Positions 57,645-64,000 of a stretch of 64,000 bases of DNA are shown here, in pieces. The DNA comes from Ensifer sp. IC3342. GTDB taxonomy: Bacteria > Pseudomonadota > Alphaproteobacteria > Rhizobiales > Rhizobiaceae. How positions within the stretch are numbered: position 1 is the first letter of the stretch; each line of letters starts with the position of its first letter. Both the position numbers and the translations under genes were made by a program. The stretch spans positions 62,001 to 126,000 of the forward strand of contig NZ_JADYVE010000009.1 in assembly GCF_020193655.1 (NCBI RefSeq), read 5' to 3'. The notes beneath the pieces are model-generated. The model did not search any database. It was given only the letters and a program-made list of their open reading frames with translations, and had not been told where the DNA came from.

Positions 57645-59933
57645 TCAAGCGTTGCCATCGAGCATCAGACGAACTTTTACGGCCAGCTCCGAGGGACGAT
57701 AAGGCTTCCTGAGAAAGTGGATACCGAATCCGAGGTCGCCTTGGGCGTTATCCGCGTATCCAGAAGTAAATAAAATAGGCAAATTTGGACGAATTATGCG
57801 CGCCTCTTCCGCTAAATGAAGCCCACTTAGTCGGCCAGGCATTACTACGTCGGTAAACAGAAGATCTATCTCTGTTATTTTTCGGAGAGTGTCCAAGGCC
57901 TCCTGACCATTGCTCGCAGGAACTAGCTTGTATCCGAGGCTTGCGAGTTGTGTGGCTGCATAGGTGCGTACCAGCTCATTGTCATCCACCAAAAGAATCG
58001 TCTCCGAGCCTCGGGGCAGCTTGCTCCTGCTTGGACTCGATGTTTTTTCCTTATCAGCTTGGGCGGCTCTCGGAAGATACATCTTGATCGTCGTGCCCTC
58101 GCCGGGTTGCGAGTGAATCTTGACGTGCCCATTCGACTGCTTTGCAAAACCAAAGACCATGCTAAGGCCGAGACCACTCCCTTTTCCGGCTTCTTTGGTC
58201 GTGAAGAACGGTTCGAAGGCCCGCGCTAGGACGTGGGGCTCCATCCCCGTCCCGGTATCGGAGATTGTCATCACCACGTATTGCCCCGACGCGGCGTCCG
58301 CATTCCAATCGGCAAAGTGTTCATCGAGAGAGATGTTTGCTGTTTCAATCGTCAGACGTCCGCCACATGGCATCGCATCGCGCGCGTTGATGCAAAGGTT
58401 CAGGATTGCCGTTTCAAGCTGAGCGGGATCGACCAGAGCCTTCCAAAGGTCCGCCGGTTGTAGAAACTCGATCTCTATGTCTTGGGAAATTGTCCGCCGC
58501 AGTAGGGCGTCCAAACCATTCAGCAGAGAATTGAGATCGACCACTTGTGGTTCAAGAGCCTGTCGGCGCGCAAAAGCAAGCAGTCGGTGCACGAGTTCGG
58601 CACCCCGTTGAGCAGCCGCCCAGGACATCTCCGCGAGACGGCGGAGGTTCTCATCGTCGCTCAGCCGGTCGACGAGAACCTCTGCATTGCCCAGGATGAC
58701 GGTCAGAAGATTGTTGAAGTCGTGCGCTAAGCCCCCGGTCAACTGGCCGATTGCCTCTAACTTTTGGGCTTGTCTCAGTTGCTCCTCGACGGCGAGGCGC
58801 GCTGTTATATCCGAATTAATCGAAAGGATCGATCGCGGGCTGCCATCAACGTCACGCATCAGGGAGCATCGCGCGTCCACGGTAATGCAGCTCCCGTCCC
58901 GGCGCCGCTGCGCGATCTCCCCGCTCCATTCCCCCGTTGCCACGACGGCGGCTACATAAGCGCGGAGATTGGAATTGTAATCATCGCCGTAAAGCAGTTC
59001 TCGAAGAGATCGGCCTGCTGCTTCTTCCGCCGTCCATCCGTAGATGCGCTCCGCGCCCTTGTTCCAAAACAGAACCCTCTGGTCGATGTCATGGACGATG
59101 ATCGCATCGCGGGCAAGATCGAGAAGCGCAGCCTGCTGAGTGAGCTTGTCTTCGGCTTCCTTTCGTGCCGAAATGTCAGTCATGCCGCCGACGAATCGAA
59201 CCGGATTTCCCTGGTGATCGTAGATAATATATCCGGAATCCTCGACATGCGCGGTCGAGCCATCGCTGCGAAGAAACCTGTAGTCATCTTTCCATGTTTG
59301 TTGCCTGCGATCCATCGCCGTTTGAGTGGCCCGCAACACGCGCTCTCGGTCATCCGGATGGACATGGGTTTTCCAGAATTCAAGATTCCTGCGGCTTTCT
59401 TCGGGCGAGTGGCCGAACACCGTCTTGAGGCCATCACTCCACCAGATCGCGTCTGTAGAAACGTTCCAGTCCCAGATGACGTCAGCAGTTACGCTTGCGA
59501 CTGCCCGAAACAGCTCCTCGCCTTCTCGACTCTTCTGCTCAGCAACCAGACGCTTGGTTACATCCAGAGCCATTATCAGCCTTGCGCTTCGACCTTCAAA
59601 GTCGAAGGGATGGGACGATATTTCTGCGAATACAATCCGGCCATCCTTAAGCTGATGGCGCCAAACACCTGACTCCTCGTGCCCGCGAGGCCCCGTGGCA
59701 ATACTTTCCAACAACGCAGGCACGTCTTCCTGGGGACGAATGTCCCTGATGGTCATGTTCAGAAAATCGCTCCGAGAATAGCCATAGCGGGCGATGGCGG
59801 CATCGTTTACAATCAAGAATTGCAGCGACTCAATATCATACACCCACATTGCTTGTGGGTGGGACTCAAACAGTTGTGCATAGGAGTAAGCACATTTCTG
59901 GTCCGTATTGAGGGGATCATCTGTCATCTTCAT
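57645..59933 (-). CDS. PAS-rich hybrid sensor histidine kinase
   Basis: 762 residues without membrane segments, so cytoplasmic. Three PAS/PAC units (about residues 16-130, 140-260 and 265-385) precede the HisKA domain with GGLAHDFNNLLTVILGNA, a HATPase with NLCINARDAMP, DTGTGMEPHV and GKGSGLGLSMVFGF, and a C-terminal receiver with phospho-Asp in LLFTDVVMPGRLSG. The first PAS resembles FixL in position, but I see no reliable haem-binding His. Signal unknown. It probably phosphorylates the downstream response regulator or controls c-di-GMP with the adjacent EAL gene. Confidence 0.9.
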   Translation of the reverse strand: MKMTDDPLNTDQKCAYSYAQLFESHPQAMWVYDIESLQFLIVNDAAIARYGYSRSDFLNMTIRDIRPQEDVPALLESIATGPRGHEESGVWRHQLKDGRIVFAEISSHPFDFEGRSARLIMALDVTKRLVAEQKSREGEELFRAVASVTADVIWDWNVSTDAIWWSDGLKTVFGHSPEESRRNLEFWKTHVHPDDRERVLRATQTAMDRRQQTWKDDYRFLRSDGSTAHVEDSGYIIYDHQGNPVRFVGGMTDISARKEAEDKLTQQAALLDLARDAIIVHDIDQRVLFWNKGAERIYGWTAEEAAGRSLRELLYGDDYNSNLRAYVAAVVATGEWSGEIAQRRRDGSCITVDARCSLMRDVDGSPRSILSINSDITARLAVEEQLRQAQKLEAIGQLTGGLAHDFNNLLTVILGNAEVLVDRLSDDENLRRLAEMSWAAAQRGAELVHRLLAFARRQALEPQVVDLNSLLNGLDALLRRTISQDIEIEFLQPADLWKALVDPAQLETAILNLCINARDAMPCGGRLTIETANISLDEHFADWNADAASGQYVVMTISDTGTGMEPHVLARAFEPFFTTKEAGKGSGLGLSMVFGFAKQSNGHVKIHSQPGEGTTIKMYLPRAAQADKEKTSSPSRSKLPRGSETILLVDDNELVRTYAATQLASLGYKLVPASNGQEALDTLRKITEIDLLFTDVVMPGRLSGLHLAEEARIIRPNLPILFTSGYADNAQGDLGFGIHFLRKPYRPSELAVKVRLMLDGNA

Positions 59934-60049
59934 TTGAGCTGTACCCAGGCACCAAGCCCGCTAAAGCACGAGATACCGAAACCCGCGAGCACTGCCGGAC
60001 CGAGTGTGCCACGTCTTCAAAGTCGGGCCACCGAATCGCGGGAAGCGCT

Positions 60050-60502
60050 CTATGCGCCAGATACCATTAGAGGAACGGGCAACGAAACATGCGCCTCATC
60101 GAAAATTTCGAATGTGTACCTTCCCTGAGGATCGACGTTCACAGAGTAGCTCATGCGGTCGCGTATGTTGTTGTTTTCATCGAACGTGAGTACCTTCGGT
60201 TTCAATGAAGTAATTCGGCTTTCGTCAAGATAGGCCGAGTTGCAAATGATGATCTGGTCACCAGGCTGACAAGTGCGCGCCGCGGCTCCGTTGAGAACGC
60301 AGCATCTCGACCCGCGTTCACCAAAAATGACGTATGTCGAAATCCGCGCACCGGAGTTCTTATTCCAGATCTCAACGAACTCCATCGGCAGGATGCCGGC
60401 TTCCTCGCAATGATCGGGGTCAAGAGTGATTGACCCATGATAGTTGAGGTTTGCCTCAGTCACGTAGATGCCATGCAGTTTTCCTGCGACAAGCTTTTTC
60501 AT
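60050..60502 (-). CDS. panD: Aspartate 1-decarboxylase
   Basis: It makes beta-alanine for pantothenate and CoA. The proenzyme self-cleaves at Gly-Ser to form a pyruvoyl group: here ANLNYHGSITLD, where cleavage gives the active Ser. KLHGIYVTEA, GARISTYVIFGERGS, CVLNGAAARTCQPGD and IIICNSAY complete the family. It is about 25 residues longer at the C-terminus than the usual 125. GAGGGAA lies directly before ATG 60502. It is near and co-oriented with the biotin operon, and panB/panC are not in the window. Confidence 0.93.
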   Translation of the reverse strand: MKKLVAGKLHGIYVTEANLNYHGSITLDPDHCEEAGILPMEFVEIWNKNSGARISTYVIFGERGSRCCVLNGAAARTCQPGDQIIICNSAYLDESRITSLKPKVLTFDENNNIRDRMSYSVNVDPQGRYTFEIFDEAHVSLPVPLMVSGA

Positions 60503-60899
60503 GTTCCCTCACCGTCACTTTTGTCGTGGCCTTAATAGAGGAAAGCCTGCGAGACCGGAAGGCGCTCGTATGCCAATCAGTCAGGCACCAGGTGGAGGCT
60601 CCCGATCGGTCACAGCACGCTGCCGCCCTGAAAGATCCGAACAGCCGACTCACAAAATGCCACCGCCATCCCTCACCTGAAATTCCGCGCCTTCACCCTG
60701 ATCACGTCGCTGCAGATAGGATCGACGATGTCGCGCAGCCGCGGCCCATTCGGGAGCCCGCTTGGATCCGCTGCCGGCGATCCATGATGAAACTCGTTCC
60801 TGCGTCCGTACGGAAGCAGAAGGATTGCATCGCGATCGCCGACACTCGCGCGCTTGGACGACAGGTCCGTCAGCCGGTGTGCGACGAGTTCCGAGAAGC
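60503..60899. other. Gap between panD and bioZ
   Basis: 397 bases with only a 139-codon minus-strand frame (61092-60673) that is a shadow of bioZ at its start and unlike any family I know at its end. No terminator hairpin was found. Confidence 0.45.
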
Positions 60900-61889
60900 C
60901 TAAATGCTGAGCAGCACAGCCCCTCCGGTCATCCCCGCCCCGGCCGCCGTCAGCAACAGCTTCTCCCCGGGCAGGAAGGACTTGGCCTTGTGCGCAAGCG
61001 ACAGCGAGAGCGGGATCGTCGCAGCCGACGAGTTGCCGTGCTCCTCGATGGTGCGCACGGTCCTTGACGGATCGACGCCGAGATTGCCGCAAACCACATC
61101 GAAGATCCGGACATTCGCCTGGTGGGGCACGAAGCGGCTGACGTCCGCAGACCCAAGACCGGCATCGGCAAGCGCGCGGGTTGCGCAGGCTGTCATCATG
61201 TCCACCGCCCGGACAAATACCTCCCGCCCGTCCCGCATCGTCATCAGCAGATCCTCCGCAGGCATGTTCGGCGCAAAGGGCCGGTTACTGCCGCCGGCGG
61301 GGATGGTGATCAGATCGTAACCGCTCCCATCTGACGCCAGGTCCACGCCTATCAGACCCTTGTCCGGATCGTCCGAGGGCGCAACGACGACGGCGCCTGC
61401 CGCGTCGGCAAAGAGCACGGCGCTTGCCCTTTCGGCCGGGTTGATGCGGCGGCTCAGGATGTTGGCGGCAACGACGAGGACCGGTTTTCCCCGGCTACGG
61501 ACGAAACCGTCGGCGAGCGTCAGCGCGTAAAGGAAGCCCGAGCAAGCGCCGGCCAGGTCGATCGCGCCGGAATTGGCAAGCCCAAGACGATGGGCGAGCA
61601 GCGGTGCGGAAGGCGGCAGCAGGTGATCGGGCGTCGATGTCGCGAGCAGCGTCAAGGCGATGCGGTCGCGTGAGATGCCCGCCTCCTCGAGTGCGTCCTC
61701 CCCGGCTTTGGCCGCGAGACCGCTGAGCGTATCGCCCTCCTCGACCCAGCGCCGTGCCCGGATGCCGGTGCGGCGCTCGATCCAGCCCGGCTCGAGATCA
61801 AACTTCGTTTCGATCTCGGCGTTGTCGACGCGCCTTGCCGGCACTGAATGGCCGAAGCCGGCAAGGCGAGATGACCGGACAGTGCTCAT
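60900..61889 (-). CDS. bioZ: BioZ, KAS III-like enzyme of biotin synthesis
   Basis: A 329-residue homologue of FabH with catalytic Cys ([13 protein letters not shown]), His ([11 protein letters not shown]) and Asn ([12 protein letters not shown]). In alphaproteobacteria BioZ makes the pimelate precursor by condensing glutaryl-CoA with malonyl-ACP, replacing BioC/BioH. Its ATG overlaps the bioA stop (ATGA) and it is last in the bioFDAZ order, as on the Mesorhizobium symbiosis island. Confidence 0.93.
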   Translation of the reverse strand: MSTVRSSRLAGFGHSVPARRVDNAEIETKFDLEPGWIERRTGIRARRWVEEGDTLSGLAAKAGEDALEEAGISRDRIALTLLATSTPDHLLPPSAPLLAHRLGLANSGAIDLAGACSGFLYALTLADGFVRSRGKPVLVVAANILSRRINPAERASAVLFADAAGAVVVAPSDDPDKGLIGVDLASDGSGYDLITIPAGGSNRPFAPNMPAEDLLMTMRDGREVFVRAVDMMTACATRALADAGLGSADVSRFVPHQANVRIFDVVCGNLGVDPSRTVRTIEEHGNSSAATIPLSLSLAHKAKSFLPGEKLLLTAAGAGMTGGAVLLSI

Positions 61890-63154
61890 AGCCGCCCCGT
61901 CACAAAGGCCGAGACTGCCTCGTCGATCGCGTCATAGGCCCGGTCGAGATCGGCATCGGTGACGCAATAGGGCGGCATCAGATAGATGACATTGCCGAGC
62001 GGGCGGATAAGCAGCTTGCACTCGCGAAAGAAGGCCCTGAGCCGCGGTCCGACATCCGAAAGATAGCCGCCCGCCGGCACGGAAAGGTCGAGCGCGGCGA
62101 TCGTCCCTGCCTGACGAACATTGCCAAAGCGCGGATCGGCGCCGAAGCGTTGCAGACGTCGCCGCTGGTTGGCGGCAAGGGCTTCGATGCGCCCGCCGAC
62201 CGGCTCCGACTTCCAGACGCCGAGATTGGCGACGGCCGCCGCGCAGGCGATCGGATTGGCGGTATAGGAGCTGGAATGGAAGAATGTCCGACGCCGGTCC
62301 GCCGACAGATGCGCGTCGAATATCTCGGCCGTGCAAAGCGTCGCCGCTAGCGGCAGCGCGCCGCCGGTCAGCCCCTTCGACGTGCACAGGATGTCAGGCG
62401 TGATCCCCGCCTGCTCACAGGCAAACAGACTGCCGGTACGGCCCCAGCCGGTCATCACCTCATCGGCAATCAGGAGGCTGCCATGCCGGTCGGCAATCCG
62501 CTTCAGTTCGGCAAGGACAAAGGCCGGATAGATCTTCATGCCGCCGGCGCCGAGCACCAGCGGTTCGACGAGCAGCGCCGCCATCTGGCCGGAGGCACAG
62601 AAGCTCTCGAATGCGTCGAGCGTCTCCTGTTCACGACCGGCTTCGGGAAACGGCACTCGGTCGACCGCGAAGAGAAACGGCTCGTAGGCCGCATTGAAGA
62701 CGCCGCGCTCGCCGGCCGACATCGTGCCGATCGTATCGCCGTGATAGGCATGCTCCATCACGCAGATGCGGTGACGCGGCGCGCCGATATTGTGGAAGTA
62801 GCCAAGCGCCATCTTCAGCGCCACTTCGACCGCGGTCGAGCCGCTGTCGGAATAGAAGACGTGTTTCAAGCCGGCCGGCGCGATCTCGATCAGGCCCCTG
62901 GCCAGTTCCTCCGCTGGCGCATGGGTGTATTCGGCAAAGATCACCTGATCATAGCTTTCGGCAGCGCGCCGGATCGCCGCCATGATCGCCGGATGCCGAT
63001 GCCCGTGGGTGATCACCCACCAGGACGAGATCGCATCGAGAATGTGCGCGCCGTCCTCGTCGATGAGATAGGCGCCTTCGGTGCGGACGATACGCTTCAT
63101 CGCCGGTTCGAGCGCGTGCTGGGTGAAGGGGTGCCAGACCGGGGAAACGTTCAT
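61886..63154 (-). CDS. bioA: Adenosylmethionine-8-amino-7-oxononanoate aminotransferase
   Basis: A 422-residue class III PLP aminotransferase that converts KAPA to DAPA using SAM as amino donor. [58 protein letters not shown] and the PLP Lys in [12 protein letters not shown] are in place. ATGA overlaps link it to bioD and bioZ. Confidence 0.96.
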   Translation of the reverse strand: MNVSPVWHPFTQHALEPAMKRIVRTEGAYLIDEDGAHILDAISSWWVITHGHRHPAIMAAIRRAAESYDQVIFAEYTHAPAEELARGLIEIAPAGLKHVFYSDSGSTAVEVALKMALGYFHNIGAPRHRICVMEHAYHGDTIGTMSAGERGVFNAAYEPFLFAVDRVPFPEAGREQETLDAFESFCASGQMAALLVEPLVLGAGGMKIYPAFVLAELKRIADRHGSLLIADEVMTGWGRTGSLFACEQAGITPDILCTSKGLTGGALPLAATLCTAEIFDAHLSADRRRTFFHSSSYTANPIACAAAVANLGVWKSEPVGGRIEALAANQRRRLQRFGADPRFGNVRQAGTIAALDLSVPAGGYLSDVGPRLRAFFRECKLLIRPLGNVIYLMPPYCVTDADLDRAYDAIDEAVSAFVTGRL

Positions 63155-63792
63155 GCCAGAACCTCGCGGAAATGGTCCACCTCGAAATGCTCGCGAAAGG
63201 CTCGCTGCAACCCATCCGGGGTCACCCGGGCAAGCCGCGGCAGCCGCCCGAGAATCCGGACACGCCCCAGTTCCGCGATCGCCCCTTCCGTGTCGGACTG
63301 TTCGTCGCCGATGAAGGCGACGCCGAGAACGGGGATTGAGCGGACGCGCAGCGCTTCGAGCGACAGCAGCGTGTGATTGATCGTACCCAATCCGGTTCGG
63401 GCGCAGAGCACGACCGGAATCCGCCAGTGCTGAAAGACATCGGCAAAGACCGTCCGCTCGGTCAACGGAACCAGCAGTCCGCCTGCCCCTTCGATGACGA
63501 GCGGCGCGTCGGTCTCAGGCGGGGAAAGGCTTTCCGGCAGGATCGTCACGCCGTCGAGCCTGGCGGAGAGATGCGGCGAGGCGGGTGTAGCGAGCCTGTA
63601 GGCCTCCGGCAGGATGCGGCAAGCCTCCAGTCGGCCGAGCCGGCCGACGGTCTCGCTGTCCGTCTCGCCGTCAAGCCCGGCCTGCACCGGCTTCCAGTAG
63701 CAGCCGGCAAGGACATCGGCGAGCGCAGCGGCAAGGACGGTCTTGCCGATGCCGGTATCCGTGCCGGTGATCACGATGCGGGACGTCATCAT
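63151..63792 (-). CDS. bioD: Dethiobiotin synthetase
   Basis: A 213-residue ATP-dependent carboxylase of DAPA. The N-terminal P-loop is [26 protein letters not shown] and [13 protein letters not shown] are conserved. ATGA overlaps with both bioF and bioA indicate one translationally coupled transcript. Confidence 0.96.
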   Translation of the reverse strand: MMTSRIVITGTDTGIGKTVLAAALADVLAGCYWKPVQAGLDGETDSETVGRLGRLEACRILPEAYRLATPASPHLSARLDGVTILPESLSPPETDAPLVIEGAGGLLVPLTERTVFADVFQHWRIPVVLCARTGLGTINHTLLSLEALRVRSIPVLGVAFIGDEQSDTEGAIAELGRVRILGRLPRLARVTPDGLQRAFREHFEVDHFREVLA

Positions 63793-64000
63793 CGTTCCTC
63801 CGCCATCGCGACCTTTAGGCGTTCCAGCATAAGCGCGATCGCCGGCCGGTCGACATTCAGCGTGATCGCGATCCTCAGCCGCGCCGTGCCCTCGGGAACC
63901 GTCGGCGGGCGGATCGCGCGGATGTCGAATCCTTCGGTGCGCAGGCGCGCGGCGATCCTCACGGCCCGGCCGTTGTCGCCGATCATCACCGGGAGGATCT
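63789..64000 (-). CDS. bioF: 8-amino-7-oxononanoate synthase, C-terminal part
   Basis: The last 70 codons or so of BioF, continuing past the right edge. [36 protein letters not shown] and a final helix of [13 protein letters not shown] are the usual C-terminal domain of this PLP enzyme, which joins alanine and pimeloyl thioester. Stop overlaps bioD start as ATGA. Confidence 0.92.
   Translation of the reverse strand, partial: ILPVMIGDNGRAVRIAARLRTEGFDIRAIRPPTVPEGTARLRIAITLNVDRPAIALMLERLKVAMAEER

Noticed and set aside
58764-59672. 302-codon plus-strand frame
   Set aside because: It is the antisense shadow of the hybrid histidine kinase, whose motifs are certain.
62483-63376. 297-codon plus-strand frame
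   Set aside because: Antisense to bioA and bioD; caused by GC-rich codon bias.
1-64000. tRNA, rRNA, riboswitch, origin or integrase attachment sites
   Set aside because: None could be recognised by eye on either strand.

Overview
The window looks like accessory (symbiotic) DNA of a nodule-forming alphaproteobacterium, most likely a Mesorhizobium-type symbiosis island. The evidence is a bioFDAZ operon ending in bioZ (first described on the Mesorhizobium R7A island), a type III effector that resembles my recollection of M. loti Mlr6361, a second effector running off the left edge, a nodN-like gene, a nodD remnant, a dead hydrogenase hupS gene, FixK/FNR boxes, and many degraded insertion sequences. 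The taxon is inferred from gene content; no rRNA or tRNA gene was seen.

Layout. 1-1.6 kb: N-terminus of a probable type III effector (minus strand) and IS66 debris. 1.6-9.1 kb: acyl-CoA ligase and MocR-type regulator (minus) divergent from a three-gene biotin-dependent acyl-CoA carboxylase operon (plus). 9.1-10.2 kb: remnants of an AbiEi antitoxin, an exonuclease and a transposase. 10.2-14.6 kb: two tandem proteins that look like members of the PvcA/DIT1 isocyanide-synthase family, followed by an MFS exporter. 15.0-15.95 kb: desaturase and IS110 remnants. 15.95-25.4 kb: a 3143-residue effector with SKWP repeats, a DFDGD polymerase-like motif, a shikimate-kinase domain and a C48 (Ulp1-like) protease domain, with a candidate tts box upstream. 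26.2-28.8 kb: OmpW with a perfect FNR/FixK palindrome, IS481 remnant, effector-like remnant. 28.8-30.8 kb: Baeyer-Villiger monooxygenase. 32.1-38.8 kb: EgtD-like methyltransferase, hupS pseudogene, Nudix hydrolase, condensation-domain remnant, phosphopantetheinyl transferase, MATE exporter. 38.8-45.2 kb: a two-module NRPS with several non-canonical core motifs. 45.5-50.4 kb: phnL remnant, nodN-like gene, nodD remnant, secreted UbiC-like protein, an ORF broken at a G10 tract, queD and a truncated queC-like gene. 51.5-54.1 kb: arylamine N-acetyltransferase and hemN. 54.2-55.2 kb: a degraded IS5-family element with intact ends. 55.5-59.9 kb: EAL phosphodiesterase, response regulator and hybrid histidine kinase. 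60.0-64.0 kb: panD and the bioF-bioD-bioA-bioZ operon.

How the parts fit. Three themes recur: delivery of proteins into the host (effectors with tts-like boxes), export of small molecules (PvcA-like pair plus MFS; NRPS plus PPTase plus MATE), and microaerobic life in the nodule (FixK boxes at ompW and hemN, a sigma-54 promoter at hupS). The bio operon supplies the cofactor that the 5.5-9.1 kb carboxylase needs. Between these islands the DNA is mostly decayed mobile elements and pseudogenes, typical of a region built by repeated insertion.
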